A stretch of 64,000 bases of DNA from Liberibacter brunswickensis. GTDB taxonomy: Bacteria > Pseudomonadota > Alphaproteobacteria > Rhizobiales > Rhizobiaceae. Below, piece by piece: positions 8,340-18,605 of the stretch. Made by a program: the position numbers and the translations under genes. The first letter of the stretch is position 1; every line of letters begins with the position of its first letter. The notes beneath the pieces are model-generated. The model made no database searches and had not been told where the DNA came from. It saw nothing but the letters and a program-made list of their open reading frames with translations. The stretch lies in contig NZ_JAAEJX010000004.1 of assembly GCF_036858155.1 (NCBI RefSeq), forward strand, positions 1 to 64,000, in the 5' to 3' direction.

Positions 8340-9438
8340 TTATTTTTTAATTGCAAGTGCTGCTTTCATAAAATCGTCTAGATCTCCATTGAGTACATCT
8401 AAAGGTGAAGCTTTTGCTATATTAGTTCGTAAATCCTTGACCATTTGATATGGTTGTAAAACATATGATCGTATTTGCCTTCCCCATCCAATTTCTGTTT
8501 TGGAAGATTCTTTAATGTTTGTTATTTCTTCGCGTTTTTGTAATTCAATTTCATATAGTTTAGCTCGTAACATATTCCAAGCCTGAGCTTTGTTTTTATG
8601 TTGAGAACGTTCTTGCTGACATTGAACTACTACACCTGTTGGTATATGCGTAATGCGAACTGCTGAATCTGTTGTATTGACGTGCTGTCCACCTGCTCCA
8701 GAAGCTCTATATGTATCAATACGGCATTCACCTTCGTTTATGTCTATTTCAATAGATTCATCTACTACTGGATATACTAATATCGAACAGAAAGAAGTGT
8801 GGCGACGAGAATTACTATCATAGGGTGATATTCTTACTAGTCGATGAACTCCTTGTTCTTCCTTTAACCAACCATAAGCATTAGATCCTTTGATTAATAA
8901 CGTAGCTGACTTAATGCCAGCTTCTTCTCCATCGTGAACATCTAGGATTTTTGTATTGAATTTTCTTTTTTCAGCCCATCTCATATACATTCTTAATAAC
9001 ATGCTTGCCCAGTCTTGGCTTTCTATTCCTCCTGCTCCGGGATGAACTTCAAGATAGGCATCGTTATAATCTGCTTCTCCATCAAGAAGGCTTTCGAATT
9101 GTTTGCATTCTACCTCTAATTTTAGTTTTTGAAGATTATATGAGGTTTCTTGCATTATTGAGGAATCGTTTTCTTCAATGGCAAGTTCTAAGAGTGTTAT
9201 ATTATCACAAAGCCGATGTTGCATTGCTTTTATAGAAGAAATAGTATTTTCTAGATGTTGACGTTCACGCATTAACATTTTAGCTTCTAACACGTTTTGC
9301 CATAAGTTAGGATCTTCTGTTTTGGTGTTCAGAAAACTTAATCTTTGTATTGCAGAATCCCAGTCAAAGAGACCTCCTAAGTAATTCAATCTCTTTTTTT
9401 ATTTCATTTATTGTATTTTGTATATCGTTCGATGCCAT
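8340..9438 (-). CDS. prfB: peptide chain release factor 2, with programmed +1 frameshift
   Basis: RF2 recognises UAA and UGA stops and triggers peptide release. The main frame carries GGQ inside SGAGGQHVNTTDSAVRI and the codon-recognition region RISPYDSNSRRHTSF (SPY rather than SPF, common in rhizobia). The natural start is ATG 9438, in another frame: 24 codons lead into AGG-AGG-TCT-CTT-TGA, with the stop at 9366-9364. Skipping T9366 continues in the +1 frame as D-W-D-S-A-I-Q, giving 365 residues. The internal AGGAGG plus slippery CTT-TGA is the classic autoregulatory RF2 frameshift site: low RF2 slows termination at the UGA and favours the shift. The feature is therefore a joined CDS (9438-9367, then 9365-8340). 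Confidence 0.96.
9364..9378 (-). promoter_or_regulatory. prfB recoding site (internal SD plus CTT TGA)
   Basis: On the minus strand AGGAGG (9378-9373), a 3-base spacer TCT, the slippery codon CTT (9369-9367) and TGA (9366-9364) followed by C match the standard release factor 2 +1 frameshift signal. The spacing between the SD-like element and CTT is the canonical 3 bases. Translation of the zero frame before it and of the +1 frame after it is open and RF2-like. Confidence 0.95.
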
Positions 9439-9511
9439 GTTACTTTTCTATGTTTGGGAAAGGTTAATCATTATTTTATTATCCTAAAATATATAATCCA
9501 GAAAATTTAAA

Positions 9512-11968
9512 CTAGTATAGTCCTTCACTTCCAGAATTAATTGCTTGATTAGCCTGGGGAGATCTTAAGAGGATTTCATCAGAAGAAACATTGCTATTTT
9601 CATCAATTACTGTATAAGTGTCCGCTGGTCCTGTACCAGGTTTAAAAGCTTCAACGATTGTATCAGGATCACCTTTTTTAGACAACATTCCTGTCCATTT
9701 ATTAATAGGGAATAGAGTCATTCCTTCTGGAACAATAAAACGAGAGGGAGGGCTGTTTTTCGTTGCTTCTTTCATAAATGAATTAAAAATCGGTGCGGTA
9801 AGGGTGCTACCAGTCGCACGATTATTTAAAGGAGATGGAATATCATAACCAACATAAACTCCAGCTACAAGTGTAGGGGTATATCCTATAAACCATGTAT
9901 CTCTGTAATTGCTTGTTGTTCCAGTTTTCCCAGCAACAGGTCTATTTAATTTTACTTTGCCTGCTGCAGTCCCGTGCTTAATAACCCCTTCTAACATAGA
10001 TGTAATTTGATAAGCTGTCATAGGATCTAAAACTTGCTCTCGTTCATCTATTATTTCTGGTTCTTCTTGTCCGTTCCAAGTATCATAATTGCAATCATCG
10101 CAAATGCGTTTTTCTTGATTGAATATAGTTTTTCCAAACCTATCCTGTATGCGATCAATAAATGAAGGTTGAATTTGTTTACCACCATTTGCAAATACAG
10201 CATAGGCAGATACCATTCTTAAAACGGTTGTCTCTCCAGCTCCTAATGACATAGCTAAAACAGGGAGCATTTTATCATAAATTCCAAAGTTTTCGGCATA
10301 ATCCGCTACAACTTCCATGCCCATATTATGTGCAAGGCGTACTGTCATGAGATTACGGGATTTTTCAAGCCCAAATCTCAAAGTAGATGCACCAAAAGAT
10401 GTTTTACTATAATTTTCAGGTTTCCATATTTTCCCTCTAGAAACAATTTCAATCGGTCCATCCATAATTACTGAAGCAGGGGTATAGCCGCTATCTAATG
10501 CGGCTGCATATACAATTGGTTTAAAACAAGATCCAGGTTGGCGCATTGCTTGAGTAGAGCGATTAAATTCTGATTGTGAATAAGAGAATCCCCCTATGGT
10601 TGCAAGAATTCGCCCAGTACGAGGATCCATTGCAATTAATCCTCCTTGTACTTTGGGAATTTGACGTAGTCTCCATCCTTCATTTATATTCTCTACATAG
10701 ATTACATCACCAGGAGATAAAACCTTGCGATTTTCTGGCTCTAAAGATGGGTCTTTATTTAAGTGATTGTAAGCCCATCGCATAGAATCTATTGTAATTA
10801 TGTCCTTTTTCCGTTCAATTGACAATTTGCCATTAGAGCCGATAGTTGGTCGGATTCCTATGGTTATATGCGAATTGGATACTTCAAGCACAACAGCGAT
10901 ATTCCATTCGGGAACGTCATTCAAGGTAGGAATTGATGCTAGAGAATTCCCCCAGTCTGTTTTTAAGTCTATGTGTGTTATAGGGCCACGAAAACCATCA
11001 TTTTGATCATAGTTAATGAGGCCATCTTGAAGTGCTTTTCGAGCATATAATTGCAATTTTGGATCAAGAGATGTTCGTACGGATAAACCATCTTCATAAA
11101 GTGCTTTTTCTCCATAACGATCAATAAGTTGACGCCTTACTTCTTCAGAAAAGTACTCTGTTCCAAAAAGGCGAGACCGATGTTGTTTGCTCTTTATCTT
11201 TAGTGGTTTACTCTTAGCTATAGTGGCTTGTTCTCTTGTTATATAACCATTTTCTTCCATACGATCAATGACCCAATTTCGTCGAGAAACTGCCGCTTTA
11301 TGTTTTCGAAAAGGATCATAATTACTAGGCCCCTTAGGAAGAGCTGCTAGATAAGCTGCTTCTTCTATATTTAATTCACTCACCGATTTATTAAAATAAG
11401 TTAGAGCTGCGCTTGCTATACCATATGAATTAAATCCGAAAAAAATTTCATTCAAATAAAATTCTAGGATTTTTTCCTTGTCGTAAGCCTTTTCTAATCG
11501 AAAAGATAGGAGTATTTCCTTCATTTTTCGATCCATGGTTTGATTAGAGCTCAATAGGAAATTTTTTGCAACTTGCTGTGTTATAGTTGAAGCTCCTTCT
11601 GGACGTCGCCCATTAATAATGTTCTTTATGTTGTGAAGAATAGCTCGTAATATTCCAAATATGTCCACTCCCGAATGATGGTAAAAATTTTTATCTTCAG
11701 CAGAAACAAATGCGTATTTAACGTGTGCAGGAATTATTTGAATAGGTAAAAATAAGCGGTTCTCTTTTGCGTATTCCGCTATAAGTGATCCATTGCCAGC
11801 GTGAATCCTAGTAGTAACAGAAGGTGAATAGGAATTAAGGGAATCGTAATCAGGAAGATTTTGAGAAATCTTAGCTATATAAATGCTAGTTCCTAATATT
11901 GCACCTAGAATCGAATAAGTAGTAAACCCGAAAAAATATCCAATTAAGCTAATTATACGAGAATACAA
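9512..11968 (-). CDS. mrcA: penicillin-binding protein 1A, bifunctional transglycosylase/transpeptidase
   Basis: This class A PBP polymerises and crosslinks peptidoglycan at the outer face of the inner membrane. The 818 residues contain an N-terminal membrane anchor (about 8-32), a glycosyltransferase family 51 domain with catalytic Glu91 (EDKNFYHHSG) and GASTITQQVAKN (125-136), an OB-like insertion, and the transpeptidase domain with SxxK (Ser480-Lys483), SxN (Ser537-Asn539) and KTG (681-683). All catalytic residues are present. The amidase gene that commonly precedes mrcA in rhizobia is absent. The next gene upstream is divergent rne, about 0.7 kb away, so the shared spacer holds both promoters. 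Confidence 0.96.
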   Translation of the reverse strand: MYSRIISLIGYFFGFTTYSILGAILGTSIYIAKISQNLPDYDSLNSYSPSVTTRIHAGNGSLIAEYAKENRLFLPIQIIPAHVKYAFVSAEDKNFYHHSGVDIFGILRAILHNIKNIINGRRPEGASTITQQVAKNFLLSSNQTMDRKMKEILLSFRLEKAYDKEKILEFYLNEIFFGFNSYGIASAALTYFNKSVSELNIEEAAYLAALPKGPSNYDPFRKHKAAVSRRNWVIDRMEENGYITREQATIAKSKPLKIKSKQHRSRLFGTEYFSEEVRRQLIDRYGEKALYEDGLSVRTSLDPKLQLYARKALQDGLINYDQNDGFRGPITHIDLKTDWGNSLASIPTLNDVPEWNIAVVLEVSNSHITIGIRPTIGSNGKLSIERKKDIITIDSMRWAYNHLNKDPSLEPENRKVLSPGDVIYVENINEGWRLRQIPKVQGGLIAMDPRTGRILATIGGFSYSQSEFNRSTQAMRQPGSCFKPIVYAAALDSGYTPASVIMDGPIEIVSRGKIWKPENYSKTSFGASTLRFGLEKSRNLMTVRLAHNMGMEVVADYAENFGIYDKMLPVLAMSLGAGETTVLRMVSAYAVFANGGKQIQPSFIDRIQDRFGKTIFNQEKRICDDCNYDTWNGQEEPEIIDEREQVLDPMTAYQITSMLEGVIKHGTAAGKVKLNRPVAGKTGTTSNYRDTWFIGYTPTLVAGVYVGYDIPSPLNNRATGSTLTAPIFNSFMKEATKNSPPSRFIVPEGMTLFPINKWTGMLSKKGDPDTIVEAFKPGTGPADTYTVIDENSNVSSDEILLRSPQANQAINSGSEGLY

Positions 11969-12671
11969 TATAAATTCCTCGAGAAGTTGATTGTAAAGTT
12001 ACAGGACATTTGATTAAATACCCAATTTTTTGAAAATGTAATTTCATTCTAGGTATTTTACATTAGTTTTTATATCCAAGATAGTTTTTTATGCTTGATT
12101 GTCAAGAAAAACACATTATTTTCTTTCTAACTTTAATGTTAGATAGTTATTGTTAAATTAATCAATTAAATTTCTGATGTTGTATCTAAATTTTTATTAC
12201 TTTTTTGCTATATAAGTATATATAAAGCTTACTAGTTGATTGTTACTTTACTGTTTTTTGAGTAATGTGTCGGCAAAATTATATGATTATTTTAAATAAT
12301 ATAAGGATTTACCTCTTCGAATAGGGTACATATGGTATCTGGAAAAGTTTGTTTTTAGGTTGTATGTTATCTCTGGGGTTTTCCCGATGTAAAAAATCGG
12401 TTTTTCCTATTTTCTATAAGTTGGTAGTTGATAGGAGTTTTTCGTTGGATTCTTCCACCAGGAAGGTCTTTGGATATATTTATAAGTTAGTTTGACTCAT
12501 GCGCATGAATTTTTTTGAGCTGTTTGGTGCGATAAAACGGGGCACTTTGTATCTTGTTAAGTGCGCATTTGAGACCCAAAATATCTTTGTCATCAAGTGC
12601 TATCAATCTTATTTTCTGATTATTTATATAATTAAGATTTTTATGGTTGAATGCCTAGGAGAGATAAATTC
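11969..12671. promoter_or_regulatory. long divergent spacer: mrcA promoter and rne leader
   Basis: About 700 bp separate divergent mrcA and rne. No convincing gene is present: an 85-codon frame at 12499-12756 overlaps rne out of frame and looks accidental. A small hairpin at 12384-12400 (CCGAT/ATCGG) followed by five T residues lies about 270 bp before the rne start and could be an attenuator. Long autoregulated rne leaders are known in enterobacteria; a similar role here is inference. Confidence 0.4.
12384..12405 (+). terminator. weak hairpin plus T-run in rne leader
   Basis: A 5-bp stem CCGAT/ATCGG encloses a 7-base loop and is followed by TTTTT. It could be a leaky terminator or attenuator in the leader of rne. 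The stem is short, so the call is tentative. Confidence 0.3.
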
Positions 12672-14885
12672 ATGGTTAATAAGATGCTTATTGATGCTTC
12701 GCATGTTGAAGAAACACGCGTTGTTGTCTTGCGAGATAATCGCGTTGAAGAACTAGATTTTGAATCTGAGCATAAAAAACAAATAAAAGGGAATATCTAC
12801 CTTGCGAAGGTTACACGTGTAGAACCTTCTTTACAAGCAGCTTTTGTGGATTATGGAGGTAATCGGCATGGCTTTCTTCCTTTTCTTGAAATTCATCCTG
12901 ATTATTATCAGATACCATTTTCTGATCGTCAGGCATTATTAAAATCTAATGTTGTTCAAACGGATAGTGAAGATGTAGTAAACGGTGACTTTGAGTCAGC
13001 TGAATTGGATAGCGACAATCAATTAGAGGAAAATGATACTGTCAAAGATATTTCTAAGGAAATACAAGAGGAATCCAAAATATGTGAAAGCAGTAATGTT
13101 GAAGATATTACGTTGGATTCATCCGAGAATATTTTTAAGAAGTTTAGAAGAAAATACTGCATTCAGGAAGTTATTAAGAATCGTCAAATTCTATTGGTAC
13201 AGATAGTGAAGGAGGAGCGTGGAAACAAGGGAGCGGCGGTCACGACTTATCTTTCTTTAGCAGGGCGATACTCTGTTCTAATGCCTAATACTCCTAAAGG
13301 AGAGACTATTTCGCGTAAGATAACAAATCCTGTTGATCGCAAGAATCTTAAAGAAATTGCTCGTGGACTTGATGTCCCCGCAGGTATGGGAGTTATTCTC
13401 CGTACAGCAGGTGCATCTCGCATGAAGATTGAAATAAAACGTGATTTTGAATATCTCATGCGTCTTTGGGATAATGTTCGTGCATTAGCTCTGAACTCAG
13501 TTGCTCCTCATTTGGTATATGAAGAGGGTAATTTAATTAAGAGGGCGATTCGTGATCTTTATTGTAAAGATATATCAGAAATTATTGTTTCGGGAGATAA
13601 GGGATATCGTGAAGCAAAAGATTTCATGAAGCTCTTGATTCCTAGTTATGCTAAAATAGTTCGGCAATATAAAGATGTACATCCGATTTTCTTTCGTTCT
13701 GACATCGAAATTCAATTAGATTCTCTTCATCATACGGAAGTTATTCTTCCATCTAGGGGTTATCTTATTATTAATCAGACTGAAGCTCTTGTTGCAATAG
13801 ATGTGAACTCAGGTCGTTCGACGCGAGAACATTGTATAGAAGATACTGCTCTTCAAACTAATTTAGAAGCTGCTGAGGAAATTGCACGACAACTTCGTCT
13901 TCGTGATTTATCGGGCTTAATAGTTATTGATTTTATTGATATGGAGGAAAAGAGAAATAATCGTGCTGTTGAAAAGAAATTCAAAGAAAGTTTAAAAAAG
14001 GATAGAGCTCGTGTTCAAGTAGGATCTATATCTCATTTTGGACTTTTGGAGATGTCTAGGCAACGTACTAGATCATCTGTTTTAGAAAGTACAACCAAAG
14101 TTTGTAGTCATTGCAAAGGATCAGGATACATTCGTTCTCAATCCTCTATATCATTAAGTATTCTAAGAAGCATACAAGAATATTTGCTACAACACACTAC
14201 TCATAACATTATTGTTCATACGCATTCGGATGTTGTATTGTATTTATTGAATCAGAAACGTAATACAATTGTTGAATATGAGGTCAGATTTGGTGTTTCA
14301 ATTAATATCATGATTGGGATACAACTAAAGGATAAGTTTTTTTATATTGAAAAAGGAACGCCTGTTCAATCTCCAGTGAAGATTGATCATGCAGTTGAAT
14401 TTTCTAATACTCAAATATTAGAGAATAATTCTATCCAAGATAATAAAGATATTGAATATTCTCGGCAAGGTGATAATTTATTGCCGGATTTTAATTCGGA
14501 GTCATTGGTAGATATTAAAAGTAAATGTGATCAAAATATAAATTTAAAAAATGTGAATGATTCATCTGAGGAACATACGGGTATTGTTCGTAAAAGACGA
14601 AGGAGGCGTAGGCGTAGTAAGCGTCATACCGTGGATCATGGTGATGTTGTAGCATCTGATGTGCTAGGTTCTGTTCAAAATGTTGTTGATTGTTCATTTG
14701 ATATGCACACGGAGCCTACCAATATAGAAAACAATTTTTCTGAAAGTAGTTCTAATGAATTTAAAGAGGATTCTGAAGTTTTGCCAGTTAATACTGAGAA
14801 TAATTATGATATAGATAATGTTAATTCTAATTCTAATGGTTATTCTATTTTCAAGAAAACAAGATGGTGGAAGCGTCGTAAATAA
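12672..14885 (+). CDS. rne: ribonuclease E/G family endoribonuclease
   Basis: RNase E initiates mRNA decay and processes rRNA and tRNA. From ATG 12672 (MVNKMLIDASHVEETRVV, the usual alphaproteobacterial N-terminus; AGGAG about 10 bp upstream) the product is 737 residues. An S1 domain begins near residue 35 and is interrupted by an acidic insertion of about 65 residues, which is typical of alphaproteobacteria. The catalytic DNase-I-like region holds DVNSGRST (Asp377) and VIDFIDMEE (Asp420/423), and the zinc link is CSHCKG (Cys478/Cys481). The C-terminal half is short and disordered, with an Arg-rich tract near 640-650 and the conserved terminal aromatic/basic tip TRWWKRRK. A start at 12651 would add seven residues and is less likely. 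Confidence 0.95.
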   Translation: MVNKMLIDASHVEETRVVVLRDNRVEELDFESEHKKQIKGNIYLAKVTRVEPSLQAAFVDYGGNRHGFLPFLEIHPDYYQIPFSDRQALLKSNVVQTDSEDVVNGDFESAELDSDNQLEENDTVKDISKEIQEESKICESSNVEDITLDSSENIFKKFRRKYCIQEVIKNRQILLVQIVKEERGNKGAAVTTYLSLAGRYSVLMPNTPKGETISRKITNPVDRKNLKEIARGLDVPAGMGVILRTAGASRMKIEIKRDFEYLMRLWDNVRALALNSVAPHLVYEEGNLIKRAIRDLYCKDISEIIVSGDKGYREAKDFMKLLIPSYAKIVRQYKDVHPIFFRSDIEIQLDSLHHTEVILPSRGYLIINQTEALVAIDVNSGRSTREHCIEDTALQTNLEAAEEIARQLRLRDLSGLIVIDFIDMEEKRNNRAVEKKFKESLKKDRARVQVGSISHFGLLEMSRQRTRSSVLESTTKVCSHCKGSGYIRSQSSISLSILRSIQEYLLQHTTHNIIVHTHSDVVLYLLNQKRNTIVEYEVRFGVSINIMIGIQLKDKFFYIEKGTPVQSPVKIDHAVEFSNTQILENNSIQDNKDIEYSRQGDNLLPDFNSESLVDIKSKCDQNINLKNVNDSSEEHTGIVRKRRRRRRRSKRHTVDHGDVVASDVLGSVQNVVDCSFDMHTEPTNIENNFSESSSNEFKEDSEVLPVNTENNYDIDNVNSNSNGYSIFKKTRWWKRRK

Positions 14886-15069
14886 TCTATGTTATTGAAA
14901 ATATTTATGATTTACAGGAAGACAATATTTGTGATTGTATTTTCTATATATTGCTATAATAAGTATTTTATTGTGATATATTAATTGTTAGTAAATGGTA
15001 AAACAAAGGAATAATTATATATTTTTTATGTGGAAGATAGTGATTATTTGTATGTTAGATTTTTTTAAA

Positions 15070-17802
15070 TCAATTTGTTTCTTGGGAATAATTTTCTAAA
15101 ATCCATGATTTTAAAGCATACAATTCTTTTAATGCTTGTAAAGGAGTCATTTCATCGGGTTTTAGTTCTTTTATTTTTTCAATGAATGTTTTATTTTTTT
15201 TAGATATGTCACTATGCATTTCTTGTATTGGAGGTTTTTGATAATTGTGTCGGATTTCTTTTTGATTATGGTTATATAATTTTTCAAATATTTTTAAAAT
15301 ATCATACGCTCGTGATGTAACCTTAAAAGGTAATCCTGCTAATTTCCCTACTTGTATTCCATAGGAATTAGTAGCTATTCCTGGAATTACTTTATGTAAA
15401 AAAATGATTTCTTCATTGCTTTCACTAATTTGTAAGGTAGCATTATGTAATCTTTCTAATTTTTTTGATAAATCTGTTAATTCATGAAAATGAGTTGCTA
15501 ATAATCCTCTGCATCTATTAGTTTCATGTAAGTATTCTATAGTAGCCCATGCTATAGAAAGGCCATCTAACGTGGATGTTCCTCTTCCAATTTCATCTAA
15601 AATAATAAATGAATGATTGGTTGCTTGATTTAAGATTGATGCTGTCTCAATCATTTCAACCATAAAAGTAGATCGCCCACTTGCTAAATTATCAGCTGAA
15701 CCAACTCGTGAAAATAATTTATCTACTATACCAATATGGGAATAAGATGCAGGAACATATGATCCCATTTGTGCCATTATAACAATAATAGCATTTTGAC
15801 GTAGAAAAGTTGATTTTCCTCCCATATTAGGCCCTGTAAGTAGCCATATTTTTCCTTGATTTTGGTTGTTAGAGCAAGATAAATCACAGTCATTTGCTAT
15901 AAAAGGTTTTGAAAATTTTTTTTTCAATGTTTTTTCAACTACGGGATGACGTCCATCTTTTACAATAAATTTTGTTGAATCATCAACTATTGGGCGACAA
16001 TAATTTTGTTCGGTTGCTAATATAGATAAAGCAATAGATACATCAATGATAGATATCGCTTGTGAGGCATTATTCAGTAATTCTGATTGCTCTATTATAT
16101 CATTAGATAGTGAATCAAAAGCTTCTAATTCAATTAACAGAGCTTTATTTGTGGCATTTGTTATACGATTTTCTAAATCAATAAGTTCAAGAGTGGTAAA
16201 TCGACTTGAATTAGCCGTAGTTTGTCGATGAATAAAGCGTTTTTCATATTCCAAGTTTTTTTTAAGAACAATCGCATTGTTAGAAGTTAATTCGATAAAA
16301 TACCCTAGATTATTGTTATGTTTTATTTTAAGATTTTTTATTTTTATTTCTTCTGCATATTTACATTGTAAAGATGCAATAACACGTTTTGATTGATCGC
16401 GTAGTAATCTGGTTTCATCTAAGGTTAAATCTGCTCCATCACGTAAAAATCCTCCATCTTTTTTAAAAATTGGTAATTCGTCAGACAACATTGATGAAAG
16501 TTTTTTTTCCAGAGATTGAGGTAGTTTTTTTAGTGTTTCCACTGAAGAATTTAATTCTTCTGGGAGATTGTTTTTTTTTAATATATTTAATATATCCGTT
16601 CCAGAACGTATACCGTCTCGAATGACAGCAAGATCTTTTGGTTCTCCTCTTCCTATTTTGAGACGAGAAATTGATCTTAGAATATCAGGAGCAGATTCCA
16701 GTATTATTTTTATAGATTTAATTAACATTGTATTCTTAATAAAAAAATCAATTGAATCGAGACGGTTATTAATTTGTTGTGAGTTAGTCAAAGGTGATGC
16801 AATTCTTTCGGCAAAAAGCCTTCCTCCAGCTCCTGTAATGCTATAATCAATTGTATTTAATAGAGATTCTTCTCTTGATCCTGAAATAGTGCGTAGGATT
16901 TCTAAGCTAGAACGTGCATAAGATTCAATAAATAATGTAGATTTTATATCTTCTTGTTCAGGAGATCCAATAGTTGCTTTATCTACTAATTGTGTTTTTT
17001 TTATGTAAGAAATTATTGCTGCTATTGCTGTTTTTTCAACTTGAGAGAATGATCCAAAAGTATCCACGGTTGTTATCTTATAGTATTCAGAGATACGTCT
17101 ATCAGCAATCGAGTGATCGAAAAAGACATTTGGTTGTGCTATTGCGATATTACTAAATGTTTCAAAGTATGATTTGTATTCAGCATTTGATAGTTCTTTT
17201 TCAGAAAAGATGATTTCCCGTGGATCTATTCGCATGATATCTGAAATCAATCTATTGCTATTTGAACTTGATGTTTTGAAAATTCCTGTGGATATATCAA
17301 TCCATGCTATGGACCATTCTGTTCGAATACGAGCAACTGCCATGAGATAATTTGAATCTGTTGGAGAAAGCAATTGATCTTCGGTAATTGTCCCAGGTGT
17401 TATAAGACGAACAACATTTCTTCTTACTAAAGATTTATTGCCACGTTTTTTTGCTTCAAGAGGAGACTCAATCTGTTCACATATAGCAATTCGATATCCT
17501 ATTTTTATTAGTTTTTGAATATAATGATCTGCAGTATGTATTGGAACTCCACACATGGGAATATCTTTCCCTAAGTTTTTTCCTCTTTTCGTTAAGGTAA
17601 TTCCAAGGCAACGGGATGCTACGATAGCATCATCAAAAAATAATTCATAAAAATCACCCATTCTATAAAATAGTAAACTATCAGGATTAACGGATTTTAT
17701 TTCTATATACTGACGCATCATAGGAGTCGAAGAATTTAATTCTTCTTCTGTATTAATTTTTTTAGAGAAAGATTCTTGTTTAGATAAAAACTCTTTTGTC
17801 AT
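15070..17802 (-). CDS. mutS: DNA mismatch repair protein MutS
   Basis: MutS recognises mismatches and small loops and recruits MutL. The 910-residue protein has the mismatch-binding domain with the F-x-E motif region (FYRMGDFYELFFDDA, about residues 45-59), then connector, core and clamp domains. The C-terminal ATPase has Walker A (TGPNMGGKST, about residue 655), the D-E Walker B region (ILDEIGRGTSTLDGL) and LATHFHEL. A C-terminal helix pair with a TPLQALKELYALK block completes the protein. It is complete with no key residue missing. It runs in the same direction as lspA upstream, 87 bp away, so the two may be co-transcribed. Confidence 0.97.
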   Translation of the reverse strand: MTKEFLSKQESFSKKINTEEELNSSTPMMRQYIEIKSVNPDSLLFYRMGDFYELFFDDAIVASRCLGITLTKRGKNLGKDIPMCGVPIHTADHYIQKLIKIGYRIAICEQIESPLEAKKRGNKSLVRRNVVRLITPGTITEDQLLSPTDSNYLMAVARIRTEWSIAWIDISTGIFKTSSSNSNRLISDIMRIDPREIIFSEKELSNAEYKSYFETFSNIAIAQPNVFFDHSIADRRISEYYKITTVDTFGSFSQVEKTAIAAIISYIKKTQLVDKATIGSPEQEDIKSTLFIESYARSSLEILRTISGSREESLLNTIDYSITGAGGRLFAERIASPLTNSQQINNRLDSIDFFIKNTMLIKSIKIILESAPDILRSISRLKIGRGEPKDLAVIRDGIRSGTDILNILKKNNLPEELNSSVETLKKLPQSLEKKLSSMLSDELPIFKKDGGFLRDGADLTLDETRLLRDQSKRVIASLQCKYAEEIKIKNLKIKHNNNLGYFIELTSNNAIVLKKNLEYEKRFIHRQTTANSSRFTTLELIDLENRITNATNKALLIELEAFDSLSNDIIEQSELLNNASQAISIIDVSIALSILATEQNYCRPIVDDSTKFIVKDGRHPVVEKTLKKKFSKPFIANDCDLSCSNNQNQGKIWLLTGPNMGGKSTFLRQNAIIVIMAQMGSYVPASYSHIGIVDKLFSRVGSADNLASGRSTFMVEMIETASILNQATNHSFIILDEIGRGTSTLDGLSIAWATIEYLHETNRCRGLLATHFHELTDLSKKLERLHNATLQISESNEEIIFLHKVIPGIATNSYGIQVGKLAGLPFKVTSRAYDILKIFEKLYNHNQKEIRHNYQKPPIQEMHSDISKKNKTFIEKIKELKPDEMTPLQALKELYALKSWILENYSQETN

Positions 17803-17889
17803 GTATTATAAGATTCCTTGCATTTCTAGGAATAGAGTAATTTAGATAATAAGTAAATTAAAGAGATTTCCTATTTTGAAATCAATATT

Positions 17890-18360
17890 TTATTTTTTAT
17901 TATATCTAAGTATAATGTCATTATATATTATAAAACATGCTCCAATAGATATAAAAAGATCAGCAAGATTAAAAATTGCAAAGTACCAAGTTTTGGTATG
18001 TATCATTATATAATCAATAACATATCCATATAAGCAGTGATCTACTACATTCCCTAGTGCTCCAGCTATAATAAGAATGTATCCCATATCAAGTAATATT
18101 TTTTTTTGAGTGTTTTTCTTCCATATAAAAATAATTATAGCTATTATTAAGATGCGGATACTTACAATTATTTTAGGTGATATATTGGATAACATTGAAA
18201 AGGATATGCCAGTGTTATGTGTCAAATATAAAGTAAAAAAAGGAAAAATATTCTTAGGACTATGAAGATTTAAACAAGAATCGAGTATAATTTTAACTGA
18301 TTGATCTAATATTAAGAGACATATGAGTGAAAGAAACATAACTAGACGATAAGAAATCAT
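17890..18360 (-). CDS. lspA: lipoprotein signal peptidase (signal peptidase II)
   Basis: LspA is an inner membrane aspartyl protease that cleaves signal peptides of lipid-modified prolipoproteins. The 156-residue protein has four membrane segments and the catalytic dyad Asp107 (GALGNVVDH) and Asp134 (FNLADLFIS), with the DQxxK motif near residue 19 and THNTGISFSML around 48. The residue after the first Asp is His, where Arg is usual; the Asp itself is kept. Its substrates in this window include the small lipoprotein at 2605-2817. It lies upstream of mutS on the same strand. Confidence 0.95.
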   Translation of the reverse strand: MISYRLVMFLSLICLLILDQSVKIILDSCLNLHSPKNIFPFFTLYLTHNTGISFSMLSNISPKIIVSIRILIIAIIIFIWKKNTQKKILLDMGYILIIAGALGNVVDHCLYGYVIDYIMIHTKTWYFAIFNLADLFISIGACFIIYNDIILRYNKK

Positions 18361-18605
18361 TTTATAAAACCTTTAAATTATTTCTCATTAATTATGCTCA
18401 ACTTTAGAGCAACTTGGATTTATAATCTTGGTAATAATCCTATCTTTAATGTGGCAGATTCATAAGATATATTGTAGTGTAAAAACGTTAGACTATTTTG
18501 CTATTTGTTTAAGCCAAATGTAGCATTCTTCTTACGATCAATACACGTACCAAAGTTTTATAAAAAGTATGATTACAAGTAAACGCACGTCATTTTAATA
18601 ATTAT

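Noticed and set aside
12499..12756. An 85-codon frame in the rne leader
   Set aside because: It overlaps rne in another frame, has no family features and no good ribosome site.
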